From Haemophilus parahaemolyticus (lineage in GTDB: Bacteria; Pseudomonadota; Gammaproteobacteria; Enterobacterales; Pasteurellaceae): a stretch of 64,000 bases of DNA. The position numbers and the translations under genes are program-made. The first letter of the stretch is position 1, and the number at the start of each line of letters is the position of its first letter. The stretch is taken from the NCBI RefSeq assembly GCF_002015035.1, contig NZ_MUXY01000011.1, forward strand, positions 25,308-89,307, written 5' to 3'. The notes beneath the pieces were generated by a model that saw nothing but the letters and a program-made list of their open reading frames with translations, had not been told where the DNA came from and did not search any database. Of this stretch, positions 1 through 11,390 are shown in pieces.

Positions 1-24
1 ATCGCTTGCGGTGTGTAAGTGATA

Positions 25-690
25 CTAAAACATCTCTCGTTTTTCTTCTTCAAAAGAAAAATAATCGCCTTTACCGACAATAATATGATCAACAAACCGA
101 ATATCGACTAAATCGCATGCCAGTTCAATACGTCTGGTTAGATGGCGGTCAGCATCGCTTGGTGTACACTCGCCAGAAGGATGGTTATGAGCGATGATAA
201 TCGCTGCTGCATTGCATTTTAGTGCTGCTTTTACGACTTCTCGCGGGTGTACACTGGCTTGATTTATCGTGCCAAAAAACATTTTTTCGGTACGAATGAG
301 GCGGTTTTGATTATCTAAAAAGATCACCATAAACACTTCACGCTCCCAATGCTCAAGCTCTGATTGGAAATACATAATTGCCGTATAAGGCTCACTAATA
401 GTTTCATTCGCTTCCATTTGCTGTGAAAGATAACGCTTGGTCATCTCCTTGGTGGCTTGCAGTTGAATGTATTGCGTTTTGCCCAAACCTTTAACTTTAC
501 AAAAATCTTCGATTGAAGCGGTTAATAATCCTCGTAAACTGCCAAAAGTTTCAAGCACATTTTCTGAAAGTTGCATTACAGGAATACCACGAATTCCAGT
601 GCGTAAGAAAATTGCCAATAACTCTTGATCGTTCAATGCTTCTACGCCTTGTTTTAATAACTTTTCGCGTGGCATTAATATTTTATCCAT
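25..690 (-). CDS. radC: RadC-family JAB1/MPN domain protein
   Basis: The 221-aa product has an N-terminal helix-hairpin-helix region (VKGLGKT near residue 66) and a C-terminal JAMM metalloprotease-like domain with HNHPSG at residues 168-173 followed by the SDAD acidic ligand, so the zinc site looks complete. Family length is normal. It is divergent from coaBC, as is usual in gammaproteobacteria. The name comes from an old radiation-sensitivity allele; the biochemical role of chromosomal RadC is unsettled, and a DNA-repair function is family lore rather than something shown here. Confidence 0.95.
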   Translation of the reverse strand: MDKILMPREKLLKQGVEALNDQELLAIFLRTGIRGIPVMQLSENVLETFGSLRGLLTASIEDFCKVKGLGKTQYIQLQATKEMTKRYLSQQMEANETISEPYTAIMYFQSELEHWEREVFMVIFLDNQNRLIRTEKMFFGTINQASVHPREVVKAALKCNAAAIIIAHNHPSGECTPSDADRHLTRRIELACDLVDIRFVDHIIVGKGDYFSFEEEKREMF

Positions 691-791
691 ATTATCCTCT
701 ACTCCTTAAATCGTGGAGAGGATAAAAAAGATAAGGTAAAGAGGCAAAAGGCAATTGCCAAATTTTCGAGCGAGATCGCAAAACTTTTTAG

Positions 792-820
792 TTGTGAGTA
801 TCTGCTTGTTTTTGTAGAAT
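792..820 (+). promoter_or_regulatory. Candidate sigma70 promoter of coaBC-dut-slmA
   Basis: TTGTGA (792-797), a 17-bp spacer and TAGAAT (815-820) lie 33 bp upstream of the coaBC start, in the radC/coaBC divergent gap. Seen by eye only. Confidence 0.55.
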
Positions 821-852
821 GCTGTACTTATTTTCACATCTTATTTCATTTT

Positions 853-2064
853 ATGCTGAAAAATAAAAAAATTCTGGTCGGCATTACAGGTGGTATTGCT
901 GCTTATAAAAGCATTGAGTTAATTCGTTATTTCAAAAATGCGAATGCAGACGTGCGTGTGGTGCTCACTCCTGCAGCAGAAGCCTTTGTAACGCCGTTAA
1001 CCCTGCAAGCGATTTCAGGTAATGCGGTTTCTACTTCGCTCTTAGACCCACAAGCTGAACTCGCGATGGGGCATATTGAGTTGGCGAAATGGGCAGAGCT
1101 GATAGTGATTGCCCCCGCTTCGGCAGACTTTATTGCTCGCCTTCGTGCGGGAATGGGCAATGACTTACTTTCCACCCTTTGCCTTGCGACAGCTTCGCCA
1201 ATTCTGCTTGCACCCGCGATGAATCAGCAAATGTTTAAACAAGCAGCAGTGCAAGAAAACTTAGTGACATTAATGAAACGTGGTGTGCAGATGATCGGGC
1301 CGAACAGCGGTTTTCAAGCGTGTGGTGATGTGGGTAAAGGGCGAATGTCTGAGCCGAGCGAAATTTTCCAAGCCGTGTGCGAACATTTTACGGGTAGACA
1401 AGATTTAGCCGATCTAAACATCACCATTACTGCGGGGCCAACCCAGGAAGCGATTGATCCTGTGCGTTATATTAGCAACCATAGCTCGGGCAAAATGGGT
1501 TTTGCGATTGCTGACGCTTTTGCCAAACGTGGGGCGAAAGTGACGTTGATTGCGGGACCTGTGAGTTTAGCAACCCCCAAAAATGTGACTCGAATTGATG
1601 TACTTTCAGCCCAAGAAATGGCTGAACAAGCGGTGAAACTTGCCCAACAATCTGCAATTTTTATTGGCTGTGCTGCGGTGGCAGATTATCGTGTAGCAGA
1701 AGTAGCAAACCAGAAAATTAAGAAAACGGCAGATAGTGATGAATTGATGCTAAAACTCGTGAAAAACCCTGATATTATTGCAAAAGTCGCGAACTTACAG
1801 GAATATCGTCCGTTCGTTGTCGGTTTTGCGGCAGAAACACAAAATGTGGCGGAGTATGCTAAAAGTAAATTGCAACGTAAAAATTTAGATTTGATTTGTG
1901 CAAATGATGTTTCTGGTGGGCAAGTATTTGGGCAAGAACAAAATGCTTTGCAGCTTTTTTGGCAAAAAGGTGAGAAAATTTTACCGCTTGCAGATAAGGG
2001 TAAATTAGCTAAAACATTGGTTGAAGAGATTATCCAATTGTATAATGATAAAAAGGAAAAATAA
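853..2064 (+). CDS. coaBC: Bifunctional phosphopantothenoylcysteine decarboxylase / phosphopantothenate-cysteine ligase
   Basis: This enzyme makes 4'-phosphopantetheine for CoA in two steps. The N-terminal flavodoxin-like CoaC half (about residues 1-185) starts with [11 protein letters not shown], has the active-site histidine in GHIELAKW (His74) and the PAMNQQM loop. The C-terminal CoaB half begins with [19 protein letters not shown] near residue 195, the nucleotide and substrate loop of the ligase. The 403-aa length is standard. The stop codon overlaps the dut start by one base (TAATG), so the two are probably translationally coupled. Confidence 0.97.
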   Translation: MLKNKKILVGITGGIAAYKSIELIRYFKNANADVRVVLTPAAEAFVTPLTLQAISGNAVSTSLLDPQAELAMGHIELAKWAELIVIAPASADFIARLRAGMGNDLLSTLCLATASPILLAPAMNQQMFKQAAVQENLVTLMKRGVQMIGPNSGFQACGDVGKGRMSEPSEIFQAVCEHFTGRQDLADLNITITAGPTQEAIDPVRYISNHSSGKMGFAIADAFAKRGAKVTLIAGPVSLATPKNVTRIDVLSAQEMAEQAVKLAQQSAIFIGCAAVADYRVAEVANQKIKKTADSDELMLKLVKNPDIIAKVANLQEYRPFVVGFAAETQNVAEYAKSKLQRKNLDLICANDVSGGQVFGQEQNALQLFWQKGEKILPLADKGKLAKTLVEEIIQLYNDKKEK

Positions 2065-2519
2065 TGAAACAAATTGATTTAAAAATTTTAGATAAGCGTA
2101 TTGGATCAGAATTTCCACTGCCAGCGTATGCTACTGAAGGTTCCGCAGGCTTAGATTTACGAGCCTTGATTGAGACACCAATGACGGTTGAAGCAGGTCA
2201 AACGGTACTTATTCCAACGGGAATTTCTATCTATATTGCGGATCCAAGTTTAGCTGCGGTAATTTTACCGCGTTCAGGCTTAGGGCATAAGAATGGCATT
2301 GTGTTAGGTAATTTAGTGGGTTTGATTGATAGTGATTACCAAGGCCCACTTATGGTGTCACTTTGGAATAGAAGTGATAAACCGTTCAAGATTGAAGTAG
2401 GTGATCGTATTGCACAGTTAGTATTTATGCCTGTGGTACAAGCTAGTTTCAACATCGTAGAAAATTTTGAACAAACAGAACGCGGTGAAGGCGGTTTTGG
2501 GCATTCAGGTAAACAATAA
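2064..2519 (+). CDS. dut: dUTP diphosphatase
   Basis: The 151-aa trimeric dUTPase hydrolyses dUTP to dUMP and pyrophosphate, keeping uracil out of DNA and feeding dTMP synthesis. The conserved motifs are visible in order: AGLDLRA, the [11 protein letters not shown] loop, [10 protein letters not shown], the RIAQLVF strand, and the C-terminal [10 protein letters not shown] that closes over the active site. It overlaps coaBC by one base and leads into slmA, the conserved coaBC-dut-slmA order of enterics and Pasteurellaceae. Confidence 0.97.
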   Translation: MKQIDLKILDKRIGSEFPLPAYATEGSAGLDLRALIETPMTVEAGQTVLIPTGISIYIADPSLAAVILPRSGLGHKNGIVLGNLVGLIDSDYQGPLMVSLWNRSDKPFKIEVGDRIAQLVFMPVVQASFNIVENFEQTERGEGGFGHSGKQ

Positions 2520-2564
2520 TATAACCGTACACTTTCATTCAAACGTTTTATTGGGAGAAAAAGT

Positions 2565-3173
2565 ATGTCAACGCTACAAGTCAAAATGCCGAAAAAAACT
2601 AAAGCAGAACGCCAACAACAGGTCTTGGAAACACTGATTAACGAGCTTAATTCTGAAGGTGGTATGCAACGTGTGACTACTGAGCGATTAGCCAAAGCAG
2701 TGGGAGTGTCGGAAGGTGCGTTGTACCGCTATTTCCCAAGTAAAGCGAAAATGTTTGAAGCACTGATTGAAAAAATCGAACAAACATTGAATAGCTATGT
2801 AGCAGCAAGTAAACGTCGAGAAAATGGCACAGAGGCGATCATTAAATCGATCATCTATTCAGTGATCGAATTTGCTCGCAAAAATCCTGGAGTTACTCGC
2901 ATTCTTACAGGGCATGCTTTGATGTTTGAAGATGATACCTTAAAAGCCCGTATCGCCAAATTTTTCTATAGCCTTGAGATACAATTTTCCAATATTTTGC
3001 AGATGAGTAAATTGCATGGCGGTAGAGCGTTTGATGACGAACGTGCGTTAGCTGCTTATTTAGTGAATTTTTGCGAAGGACAATTTTTACGCCTTGTTCG
3101 CTCAAATTTTAATTCCTCTCAATATCAACCTTTTGAAAAGCAATGGGCTATGCTCAAGCCGCTTTTTGAATAA
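2565..3173 (+). CDS. slmA: Nucleoid occlusion factor SlmA (TetR family)
   Basis: SlmA binds specific chromosomal sites and antagonises FtsZ polymerisation over the nucleoid. The 202-aa product has a TetR-type N-terminal helix-turn-helix ([27 protein letters not shown] without a break, about residues 38-65) and an all-helical dimerisation domain. The start at 2565 has a good GGGAGA ribosome site; an internal ATG at 2586 would give a protein nearer the E. coli length. It lies downstream of dut in what looks like one operon, followed closely by yheU. Confidence 0.95.
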   Translation: MSTLQVKMPKKTKAERQQQVLETLINELNSEGGMQRVTTERLAKAVGVSEGALYRYFPSKAKMFEALIEKIEQTLNSYVAASKRRENGTEAIIKSIIYSVIEFARKNPGVTRILTGHALMFEDDTLKARIAKFFYSLEIQFSNILQMSKLHGGRAFDDERALAAYLVNFCEGQFLRLVRSNFNSSQYQPFEKQWAMLKPLFE

Positions 3174-3182
3174 GGAAAGACA

Positions 3183-3404
3183 ATGATTATTCCTTGGCAA
3201 GAACTGGAAGAAGAGACACTTTATAATGTGCTTGATTCCTTTATTCTACGTGAAGGCACAGATTATGGTGCTCGTGAACTTTCATTAGATGAAAAACGAG
3301 AACGTTTATTAGCACAACTAAAAACAGATAAAGTGGTAATTGTGTGGTCGGAATTACACGAAAGCCTTGATATTAAAGATAAAAGATCTTTCTTAGGAAA
3401 ATAA
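3183..3404 (+). CDS. yheU: YheU family (UPF0270) small protein
   Basis: This 73-aa acidic protein begins MIIPWQELEEETLYNVLDSF and keeps the family core EGTDYG and VVIVWSELHES. The function of the family is unknown. It starts 10 bp after slmA with an AAGGAAAG ribosome site, so it is probably the last gene of the coaBC operon. Confidence 0.88.
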   Translation: MIIPWQELEEETLYNVLDSFILREGTDYGARELSLDEKRERLLAQLKTDKVVIVWSELHESLDIKDKRSFLGK

Positions 3405-3474
3405 TGATTAGGAGACAAACACCGTGCTACAATACTTTTTCCCTATAAGCCAAAATAAGTAAAAAGGATTTTTT

Positions 3475-4170
3475 ATGCAAGACATGATGCTTAGCACGCC
3501 TCCAATTGAGGATTTAACGCCTGCTCCATCTATCAATGATCCTGTGGTGGAATGGTTCTTAACGCAATGCCACGTGCACCGCTACCCTGCAAAATATACA
3601 TTGATCCATGCAGGCGAAAAGGCTGAATCGCTTTATTACATCGTAAGTGGTTCGGTGTCTGTTTTTGTTAAAGATGACGAGCATAAAGAAATGCTTTTAA
3701 CCAACCTTGGACAGGGTGAGTTTTTGGGCGAAATTAGTCTTTTTGAAGAAAAACTGCAAACTCGCACTGCTTGGGTGAAAACCAAAGAAACCTGCGAAAT
3801 TGCTGAGATTTCATACAAACGTTTCAAACAGATTGTACATATTAACCCTGAAATTTTGATGTATCTTTCTGCTCAAATGGCACGCCGTTTACGCCAAACT
3901 TCGAGCCAAGTGAGCAATCTTGCGTTCCTAGATGTAGCGGGAAGAATTGCACAAACCTTGATGAATTTAGCTCGCCAACCTGATGCGATGACCCATCCAG
4001 AAGGAATGCAGATCAAGATCACCCGCCAGGAAATCGGTCAAATGGTCGGCTGTTCCCGAGAAACGGTTGGACGTATTCTAAAAATGCTTGAAGATGATGA
4101 TCTGATTTCAGCTCACGGTAAAACGATTGTGGTGTTCCACAAGCAGCTACAGAAAGCGATGGGCGTATAA
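3475..4170 (+). CDS. crp: cAMP receptor protein
   Basis: This is the global cAMP-responsive transcription regulator. It also controls competence in Pasteurellaceae, through Sxy and CRP-S sites. The 231-aa product has an N-terminal cyclic-nucleotide-binding beta-roll (phosphate-binding cassette GEISLFE ... RTAWVKT, near residues 83-102), the long dimer helix, and a winged helix with [19 protein letters not shown] around residues 181-199. It carries about 20 extra N-terminal residues compared with E. coli CRP, as in H. influenzae. A perfect CRP half-site pair lies upstream of aldA in this window. Confidence 0.97.
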   Translation: MQDMMLSTPPIEDLTPAPSINDPVVEWFLTQCHVHRYPAKYTLIHAGEKAESLYYIVSGSVSVFVKDDEHKEMLLTNLGQGEFLGEISLFEEKLQTRTAWVKTKETCEIAEISYKRFKQIVHINPEILMYLSAQMARRLRQTSSQVSNLAFLDVAGRIAQTLMNLARQPDAMTHPEGMQIKITRQEIGQMVGCSRETVGRILKMLEDDDLISAHGKTIVVFHKQLQKAMGV

Positions 4171-4244
4171 GATTTTCTGGTATTTATATAAAAATAACTT
4201 TGTGTACTGCTATATCGTATTGGATTTTACTGTTCAAGAAGAAT

Positions 4245-6185
4245 TTAATAGAGATATGCTGAAAAATCCACTTCTACTTTTAATGTTTCTAATGCCTTGG
4301 CAGAATGTTGTTCTGCTTCTGCCAATAAGTTCACACCATCGCTGAGCGTCCAAGCGGTTGGCATTGGCAAAGATTTTGCAAAAAATTCGACTAAATCGAT
4401 CGCTTGTTCATTTAATAATTGGAAAATCAGCTGTTGAAAATTTTGCTCTCGTAAGCATTTTGGCACGGCTGAAATCATCAAGCGAGTTTGCGATTGCCAA
4501 TGTTTCTCGCTAATTTGAAAGCCAAGATTTTCTAGCCTATCTTTCACTTTTTCCCAATACTGTTGCTGTGTTTCGTCTAGCGTTAAGCTCAGTGGAATCA
4601 ACAAAGTTTGCGGTTCGGCTTTTTTGAGCTGTTCGACAAATTTTAAGCGATACAATTGATGGAGTGAAACTAAATAGAAATTATCGTTTTCCTTGAGCAA
4701 TAATGCCTGATTTTTCACTACCGCAAGTACGCTTGAACGTGTTGAAACTGCTGTTTTTGCAACATATTCTGTTTTTTCTACCGCTTGTTCGGTAGCTCGT
4801 TTTTCAGGTACTTCAGGCTTTGCAAAAATTGCAACAGCTTGATGTGGTTGTGGCCCTGCAAGCGGTAAAAAATCGCTTCTGGTTTGCGAATCTGCATTAC
4901 TTTCCGTTTTGACTAACTCGTTATACCAACGCTGTGCTGATTTGCTTGAAATGCTCGAACGTGGCGTATATTGCGGAGAATGTGCACGATGTTGCGTAGA
5001 ACTATCTGAAAATTGCACCGCTTGCGGGTGAAGCTCATTGTCTGTAAGCGGAGGCACAAACATATTCGCACCTGCTGCCTGACGATTGCGGTCTTGTACG
5101 TATACGGGGAAACTTTCGTGCACTTTATCCACAGGCGCTGAATTCGCTGTGAGTAAATCTGCTTGTGGTTGCAACGCTTGTAGCACACCTTGCAAGATAA
5201 AATCGTGCACCAAACGTCCTTGGTGGAAACGTACCTCGTGTTTAGCAGGGTGTACATTGACATCCACGTGGGTTGGGTCTAAATCCAAAAACAGCACAAA
5301 CGCAGGGTAATTGCCTTGTGCGATATGCTCTCCGTAGGCTTGGCGAATGGCGTGGTTAATGGTTTTATCCCGCATCATCCGCCCGTTTACGTAGCTATAA
5401 CAGAGATCGTTTTGCGGATGAGCCAGTTCAGGTGAGCCAATCCAACCGTGCAGATGTAAATCCCCGTGCTGCCAGTCCAAATAATTTGCGTGCTGAATAA
5501 ACTGTTCGCCACAGATTGCTGCCACACGTTTTTGCTTTTGTTCAATCGAATTATCCATAGCTTTGCGATATTGGCGAACAATTTTGCTATTGTGCGAAAG
5601 GGTAAAATTCACGTGCGGTTTTGCAAGAGCAATGCGACGCACGACTTCATCAATATGCTGAAATTCGGTTTTGTCGGTGCGTAAAAATTTACGACGAGCA
5701 GGCGTGTTGAAAAAGAGGTTATTCACTTCAATGGTTGTGCCGACAGGATGCGAAGCGGGTTGAATGTCGACTGCCATTTCTCGCCCTTGAGCATAAGCCT
5801 GCCATGCTTCAGCTTGCCCTTCAGGACGAGAGGTTAAAAGTAGACGCGAGACCGAGCTGATACTCGCCAGAGCCTCACCACGAAAACCGAGGCTTAAAAT
5901 TGCCTCTAAATCTTCCAGTGAACTGATTTTGCTGGTGGCGTGGCGAGCCAAGGCAAGCACTAAATCTTGCTTGGCAATGCCACAACCATTATCACGGATT
6001 TTAATCAGCTGCGAACCGCCCTTTTCAATCTCAATCTCAATCTGCGTTGCCCCTGCATCAAGGCTGTTTTCAACCAATTCTTTGACGACAGAGGCAGGGC
6101 GTTCTACCACCTCGCCCGCCGCGATTTGGTTGGCAAGTTGGGGAGGAAGAATATTGATGAGGTGTTTTTCAGAAGGTTCGATCAT
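4245..6185 (-). CDS. mutL: DNA mismatch repair protein MutL
   Basis: MutL is the ATP-dependent matchmaker between MutS and MutH. The 646-aa product has the GHKL ATPase motifs near the N-terminus ([28 protein letters not shown]), a variable linker from about residue 340 to 450, and a C-terminal dimerisation domain. I see no DQHA(X)2E(X)4E endonuclease motif, as expected for a species with a separate MutH nickase. It is convergent with crp; no neighbour suggests an operon. Confidence 0.97.
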   Translation of the reverse strand: MIEPSEKHLINILPPQLANQIAAGEVVERPASVVKELVENSLDAGATQIEIEIEKGGSQLIKIRDNGCGIAKQDLVLALARHATSKISSLEDLEAILSLGFRGEALASISSVSRLLLTSRPEGQAEAWQAYAQGREMAVDIQPASHPVGTTIEVNNLFFNTPARRKFLRTDKTEFQHIDEVVRRIALAKPHVNFTLSHNSKIVRQYRKAMDNSIEQKQKRVAAICGEQFIQHANYLDWQHGDLHLHGWIGSPELAHPQNDLCYSYVNGRMMRDKTINHAIRQAYGEHIAQGNYPAFVLFLDLDPTHVDVNVHPAKHEVRFHQGRLVHDFILQGVLQALQPQADLLTANSAPVDKVHESFPVYVQDRNRQAAGANMFVPPLTDNELHPQAVQFSDSSTQHRAHSPQYTPRSSISSKSAQRWYNELVKTESNADSQTRSDFLPLAGPQPHQAVAIFAKPEVPEKRATEQAVEKTEYVAKTAVSTRSSVLAVVKNQALLLKENDNFYLVSLHQLYRLKFVEQLKKAEPQTLLIPLSLTLDETQQQYWEKVKDRLENLGFQISEKHWQSQTRLMISAVPKCLREQNFQQLIFQLLNEQAIDLVEFFAKSLPMPTAWTLSDGVNLLAEAEQHSAKALETLKVEVDFSAYLY

Positions 6186-6263
6186 ATTTTGCGTGGCTCT
6201 TATTGCATTTTGCCAAATTTTAGCATAATTTGACCGCTAATGACGTTTTCAAAAAAAGGATAA

Positions 6264-7508
6264 ATGATGACCAACGTTTCACAAATTGCTCAACAAGCGA
6301 AACAAGCAAGTGTGGCACTTGCTTTATTCGGTCAAACTGCCAAAAATCAGGCACTGCTCACCATTGCTGACAGCCTTGAAAGCCGTGTGGCAGAAATCTT
6401 ACAAGCAAACGAAAAAGACATTGAATTTGCGAAATCACAAGGCATTTCAGCTGCCATTATCGACCGCTTATTGCTCTCCGAAAGCCGCTTAAAAGCGATT
6501 GCCGATGATGTTCGCAATGTGGCAAGCCTTCCTGACCCTGTTGGGCAAGTAATTGATGGTGGTGTGTTAGCAAGCGGTTTGAAAATTGAACGCCAACGCG
6601 TGCCTTTGGGGGTGATTTTAACCATTTACGAAGCACGCCCGAATGTGACCATTGATGTTGCTTCACTTTGCTTAAAAACAGGCAATGCGGTCATTTTACG
6701 TGGCGGCAAAGAGACTAAATTTACCAATGCTGTGTTGGTCGAAGTGGTGCAAAATGCGTTGGAAAAAGCAGGCTTACCGAAATTAGCTGTGCAAGCGATT
6801 ACCGATCCAAACCGAGCCTTGTTGCTTGAGTTGCTCAAACTTGATCGCTACATCGATATGGTTATCCCTCGTGGCGGAGCGGGTTTGCATCAGTTTTGCA
6901 AAGAGAATTCGACTATTCCTGTGATTGTGGGTGGAATAGGCGTTTGCCATCTATTTGTAGAAAAAACAGCCGATCAAGAGAAAGCGTTAGACGTTGTTGT
7001 GAATGCGAAAACGCAGCGTCCAAGCACTTGCAATACCTTGGAAACCTTATTAGTGGATCGTGCAATTGCTGCTGAATTTCTGCCAAAATTAGTTGCGAAA
7101 ATGAAAGAGGTAGGTGTTACACTACACTGCGATGCTTTGCAAAAAGCAGACGGAATTGAACCGCTTGATCAAGATAAATTACGCCAAGAATGGCTTTCGC
7201 TCGATTTAAGTGTGGTGTTGGTTGATGGCTTGGATGCGGCTGTTGCCCATATTCGTGAATATGGCTCGCAACATTCAGAGAGTATTCTAACTAGCGATTA
7301 CAAACTCGCTCGCCAATTCGTTACTCAAGTGGATGCAGCCGCGGTTTACATTAACGCTAGCACGCGTTTTACCGATGGTGCACAGTTTGGTCTTGGTGCA
7401 GAAGTGGCGGTGAGCACACAAAAACTGCACGCCCGCGGGCCAATGGGATTAGAAGCACTCACCACTTACAAATGGGTATGTGAGGGGGATTATTTAGTGA
7501 GGGGGTAG
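6264..7508 (+). CDS. proA: Gamma-glutamyl phosphate reductase
   Basis: ProA reduces gamma-glutamyl phosphate to glutamate semialdehyde in proline synthesis. The 414-aa product belongs to the aldehyde dehydrogenase superfamily; the catalytic cysteine is in [10 protein letters not shown] at residue 256, and the C-terminal [20 protein letters not shown] is typical. Two ATGs are adjacent (6264, 6267); a GGATAA site precedes both. No proB is nearby, so the two steps are encoded apart here. Confidence 0.97.
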   Translation: MMTNVSQIAQQAKQASVALALFGQTAKNQALLTIADSLESRVAEILQANEKDIEFAKSQGISAAIIDRLLLSESRLKAIADDVRNVASLPDPVGQVIDGGVLASGLKIERQRVPLGVILTIYEARPNVTIDVASLCLKTGNAVILRGGKETKFTNAVLVEVVQNALEKAGLPKLAVQAITDPNRALLLELLKLDRYIDMVIPRGGAGLHQFCKENSTIPVIVGGIGVCHLFVEKTADQEKALDVVVNAKTQRPSTCNTLETLLVDRAIAAEFLPKLVAKMKEVGVTLHCDALQKADGIEPLDQDKLRQEWLSLDLSVVLVDGLDAAVAHIREYGSQHSESILTSDYKLARQFVTQVDAAAVYINASTRFTDGAQFGLGAEVAVSTQKLHARGPMGLEALTTYKWVCEGDYLVRG

Positions 7509-7588
7509 GTTTCTGACACAATAAGCGGTAAAATTCTGCCAGAGATTTACAAATAATGGTTGATACAATAGCCTTTTTTAAGGATCCT

Positions 7589-8524
7589 ATGAACTACTTA
7601 CAAACCGCCAAAGAAACCCTTGACCTTTATACCCAAGAAATTGACCGCTTGAAGCAGCGGTTATCAGATGAATTTAACCAAGCCGTTGAATTAATGCTCC
7701 ACTGCGAAGGGCGTGTTGTCGTGGCAGGAATTGGAAAATCAGGCTTAGTGGGCAAAAAAATGGTGGCAACTTTTGCTTCCACGGGTACACCAAGCTTTTT
7801 CTTACATCCGACCGAAGCATTCCACGGTGATTTGGGTATGCTCAAACCGATTGATGTGGTGATTTTAATCTCTAATAGTGGCGAAACCGATGATGTGAAT
7901 AAACTCATTCCAAGCCTGAAAAGTTTCGGAAATAAGATCATTGCGATTACGGGTAACCCGCATTCAACGTTGGGTAAATATGCCGATGTGGTGTTAAATA
8001 TTCACGTGGAGCGGGAAGCCTGCCCAAATAACCTTGCTCCGACCACTTCAACGCTGGTTACCATGGCATTGGGTGATGCTTTGGCGATTGCCTTGATTAA
8101 CGCTCGCGACTTCCGTGCTGAAGATTTTGCACGCTTCCACCCAGGTGGTAGTTTAGGGCGTAAATTGCTCTGTAGAGTGCGTGATGTGATGAATCCAAAC
8201 GTGCCTGTGGCTGAACCAAGTGCGACTTTCAGTGAGTGCCTTTCTGTAATGAACGAAGGCAGAATGGGCGTAGCGGTGATTATGCAAGCGGGCGAATTAT
8301 GTGGCATTATTACCGATGGTGATATTCGTCGTACGCTCGCAAAATTCGGGGCAGAAAGCCTGAATAAAACTGCTGAGCAGATTATGAGCCGTAGTCCGAA
8401 AACCATTGCTGATAGCACTTTCTTGGGCAAAGCTGAAGAGATGATGAAAGCACTGCATATTCACTCGCTAGTTGCGTTAGATGAGCACGGCAAAGTGAGT
8501 GGGTTGATAGAATTTTCGAATTAG
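7589..8524 (+). CDS. kdsD: Arabinose-5-phosphate isomerase
   Basis: KdsD converts ribulose 5-phosphate to arabinose 5-phosphate, the first step of Kdo synthesis for lipopolysaccharide. I chose the ATG at 7589, behind a TAAGGA ribosome site, giving 311 aa; an upstream in-frame ATG at 7556 would add 11 residues. The N-terminal SIS domain ([20 protein letters not shown], then [10 protein letters not shown]) is followed by two CBS domains in the last 110 residues. It is not beside kdsC or lpt genes, so its pathway assignment rests on the family. Confidence 0.93.
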   Translation: MNYLQTAKETLDLYTQEIDRLKQRLSDEFNQAVELMLHCEGRVVVAGIGKSGLVGKKMVATFASTGTPSFFLHPTEAFHGDLGMLKPIDVVILISNSGETDDVNKLIPSLKSFGNKIIAITGNPHSTLGKYADVVLNIHVEREACPNNLAPTTSTLVTMALGDALAIALINARDFRAEDFARFHPGGSLGRKLLCRVRDVMNPNVPVAEPSATFSECLSVMNEGRMGVAVIMQAGELCGIITDGDIRRTLAKFGAESLNKTAEQIMSRSPKTIADSTFLGKAEEMMKALHIHSLVALDEHGKVSGLIEFSN

Positions 8525-8600
8525 TCGCAAGTATTTTTGCAATGTCTACAAGCTCCCTCAAGCGGTGACATTGACCTTATTTTTTGCAAAAGGATATGAT

Positions 8601-9611
8601 ATGACAGCAACTTACTCCGCCCCGGTTACCGTGCTTGGTGCAGGCTCTTACGGCACAGCATTAGCGATTGCACTTGCACGCAACGGACACAAAACTTACC
8701 TCTGGGGACATCAGCCTGAAGCCATGGCAAAATTGGCTGAAGAGAGAATGAACCAAACCTTTTTGCCTGATATTCCTTTCCCTGAGGCACTTGAAATTGA
8801 AAGCGATTTAGCACAAGCATTAAGTAAAGCACGTGATTTACTGATTGTTGTTCCAAGCCACGTATTTGCCGAAGTGCTACAAAATATCAAACCGTTTATT
8901 CGCCCTGAACATCGTATTATGTGGGCAACCAAAGGCTTGGAACGCAACACTGGTCGATTATTGCAAACGGTGGCTGAAGAGATTTTAGGTAAATCACACT
9001 CACTAGCGGTCTTATCTGGTCCTACTTTTGCAAAAGAACTCGCAGCTGGTTTGCCTACCGCCATTGCCCTTGCTTCAAACGACTCACAATTTGCGGATGA
9101 AATGCAACAACGCATTCATTGCTCAAAAACTTTCCGTGTCTATATCAACAATGATATGGTCGGTGTTCAATTAGGTGGAGCGATTAAAAATGTAATTGCA
9201 ATTGGGGCAGGTGTTTCAGATGGAATGGGCTTCGGGGCAAATGCTCGCACCGCGTTGATTACCCGTGGTTTGGTTGAAATCAGCCGTTTGGGTGCTTCAC
9301 TTGGAGCTGATCCAAAAACCTTTATGGGAATGGCAGGCTTGGGCGATTTGGTGCTCACTTGTACCGACAACCAATCACGCAACCGTCGTTTCGGTTTAGC
9401 ATTAGGACAAGGCAAAAAAGCAGACGATATTATTGAAGAAATCGGACAAGTGGTGGAGGGCTTCTACAATACTAAAGAGGCTTATTTACTCGCTCAAAAA
9501 CAAGGGGTAGAAATGCCCATCGTCGAGCAAATCTACCAAATGCTGTTCGAAGGAAAAAGTGCCGTGGATGTTGCCAAAGCTTTGTTAGGACGCGAGCGTA
9601 AAGGCGAGTAA
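8601..9611 (+). CDS. gpsA: Glycerol-3-phosphate dehydrogenase [NAD(P)+]
   Basis: GpsA makes sn-glycerol 3-phosphate from dihydroxyacetone phosphate for phospholipid synthesis. The Rossmann motif [10 protein letters not shown] is near the N-terminus, and the catalytic lysine lies in [13 protein letters not shown]. The start at 8601 (336 aa) follows an AAAAGGA site; an in-frame upstream codon at 8565 has no ribosome site. It ends 11 bp before cysE, and the pair probably forms an operon. Confidence 0.96.
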   Translation: MTATYSAPVTVLGAGSYGTALAIALARNGHKTYLWGHQPEAMAKLAEERMNQTFLPDIPFPEALEIESDLAQALSKARDLLIVVPSHVFAEVLQNIKPFIRPEHRIMWATKGLERNTGRLLQTVAEEILGKSHSLAVLSGPTFAKELAAGLPTAIALASNDSQFADEMQQRIHCSKTFRVYINNDMVGVQLGGAIKNVIAIGAGVSDGMGFGANARTALITRGLVEISRLGASLGADPKTFMGMAGLGDLVLTCTDNQSRNRRFGLALGQGKKADDIIEEIGQVVEGFYNTKEAYLLAQKQGVEMPIVEQIYQMLFEGKSAVDVAKALLGRERKGE

Positions 9612-9622
9612 AAAGGAAGAAT

Positions 9623-10441
9623 ATGATAAACGCACAACAACAAGCCATCATCTGGCAAGAGATTCGTCAAGAAGCACAGGAATTGGTGGAAAGCGAACCC
9701 ATGCTTGCTAGCTTTTTCCACGCAACTATTTTAAAACACCTTAATCTCGGTAGTTCGTTGAGCTATATTTTGGCGAATAAATTAGAAAATCCTATTATGC
9801 CTGCGATTGCCCTGAAAGAAATTATTGAAGAGGCATATCGTGCTGAGCCGCAAATTATTTTGAGTGCAGCCTGCGATATTGATGCGGTTCGTACCCGAGA
9901 CCCTGCGGTAGATAAGTGGACAACGCCGCTGCTTTATCTCAAAGGCTTCCACGCCTTACAAAGCTATCGCGTAACCCATTATTTGTGGAAGCAAGGTCGC
10001 AAAGCGTTAGCAGTTTATCTACAAAATGAGATCTCCGTCGCGTTTGATGTGGATATTCACCCTGCCGCACGTGTCGGCTGTGGCATTATGTTTGACCACG
10101 CAACAGGCATTGTCGTGGGCGAAACCGCGGTAATCGAAAATGATGTGTCGATTCTGCAAGGTGTGACTCTTGGTGGTACGGGAAAAGAACATGGTGATCG
10201 TCACCCGAAAATTCGCGAGGGCGTGATGATTGGTGCAGGTGCAAAAATTCTTGGCAATATCGAAATTGGGCAATACGCGAAAATTGGAGCAAATTCAGTG
10301 GTGCTTCAGCCTGTACCCGATCATGCTACCGCTGCAGGTGTGCCTGCCAAAATTATCAGTAAATCTTCCGACCAAAAACCTGCCTTTGATATGAACCAAT
10401 ATTTTGAGGATACCCAAGGAATGTTTGGAGATGGGATTTAG
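9623..10441 (+). CDS. cysE: Serine O-acetyltransferase
   Basis: CysE acetylates serine as the first step of cysteine synthesis. The 272-aa product has the N-terminal helical domain that makes the hexamer and a left-handed beta-helix from about residue 140, with hexapeptide repeats and the active-site HPAARVGCGIMFDHATG segment. The C-terminal tail ends in GDGI; the terminal isoleucine is the family's usual anchor for cysteine synthase and feedback control. It follows gpsA closely. Confidence 0.96.
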   Translation: MINAQQQAIIWQEIRQEAQELVESEPMLASFFHATILKHLNLGSSLSYILANKLENPIMPAIALKEIIEEAYRAEPQIILSAACDIDAVRTRDPAVDKWTTPLLYLKGFHALQSYRVTHYLWKQGRKALAVYLQNEISVAFDVDIHPAARVGCGIMFDHATGIVVGETAVIENDVSILQGVTLGGTGKEHGDRHPKIREGVMIGAGAKILGNIEIGQYAKIGANSVVLQPVPDHATAAGVPAKIISKSSDQKPAFDMNQYFEDTQGMFGDGI

Positions 10442-10455
10442 CATAATACGAATGG

Positions 10456-10496
10456 AAAAAGACCGCTTGTCGTCATAATACAAGCGGTCTTTTTTT
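10456..10496. terminator. Paired uptake-sequence terminator between cysE and the MFS remnant
   Basis: Inverted copies GACCGCTTGT (10461-10470) and ACAAGCGGTC (10480-10489) sit between A- and T-runs. The hairpin can end transcription from both convergent genes. It is built from two oppositely oriented uptake signal cores. Confidence 0.85.
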
Positions 10497-11390
10497 AGAC
10501 TTTTTTACGTAAATGATCGCCATCGGTGTTGTGTAATTTTAAGACTGTCCACACCAGCAAAATGGCAAAAATAGTTGAGGTTAAAAAGGTGTAACTAAAG
10601 GCTTGTTGCAGGGCTTCTCCTTCGTTGCCGAAGTATTGGCGGTACATCGTCAGAATAATAGAGGAAACGGCAATGCCGAAGCCAATCCCAAGTTGTTGCA
10701 CGATGCTTAACATGGTCGAACCTGCACCTGCTTGTTCTGGTGAGAGATCGCCCACCGCAAGGGTGTTAACGGCAGTGAAAATCATCGACATACAAGCCCC
10801 ATACCACATCAAGTTGAGCACCACCCAAACCAATGAGGTTTGTTGTTCAATCCACGCCATTGAAACTACTGAGCCTGCCATTAAAATTGAGGAAATTAAA
10901 AGCGTCATTTTATAGCCTAATCGGTTCAGAATTCGTCCAATCAGAGTTTTAAAAATCACTGACATCAATGTAATCGGAGCAAGCAACCAGCCAGACATTT
11001 CTGCACTATAACCAAATGAAAGTTGAAACATGAGCGGTAGCAAAAATGGCAGACCTGAGCTTGAAAGGCGGATAAAAATATTGGCGATAATGCCAAGGTT
11101 GAAGGTGCGCGTGTGGAAAAGCGAAAGCGGTAAAATTGCTTTTTCGTTATTATGTGAATAAAAGCCGTAATCGTCGCTGCCCAAGCGGTAAGCGGTATAA
11201 AAAGAGCCACCGAAAGCGAATAGGCGATAATTGCCATCTGCATTTCAAATGCTGGTTCATGCAAATCTGCTGCAATGCTAGGCAGGGCGGTGTTGAGGAT
11301 GGTGGCATCGAGGCTTTGCATAAAAAGAGCCATTGCAGCCACCCAAGCGAGACCTTTGTAGTTTTGGAGATGAGGTTGAGATTGGGGCAT
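10495..11390 (-). pseudogene. MFS drug transporter (DHA2/MdtD-like), middle lost
   Basis: An N-terminal piece starting at 11390 encodes the first two membrane segments ([20 protein letters not shown], then [13 protein letters not shown]), then leaves frame near 11180. A second frame from about 11184 to the stop at 10495 encodes [20 protein letters not shown] through the last segments of a 14-helix transporter. Families of this type are about 470 residues; only about 290 codons remain. Roughly 170 codons of the middle are missing and the two remaining parts are out of frame, so this is not functional. The 5' part is close to the gshF divergent region. Confidence 0.85.

Noticed and set aside
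3475..3535. Alternative shorter start for Crp
   Set aside because: The N-terminal extension is typical of Pasteurellaceae Crp, and the ATG at 3475 has a good AAAAGGA site.
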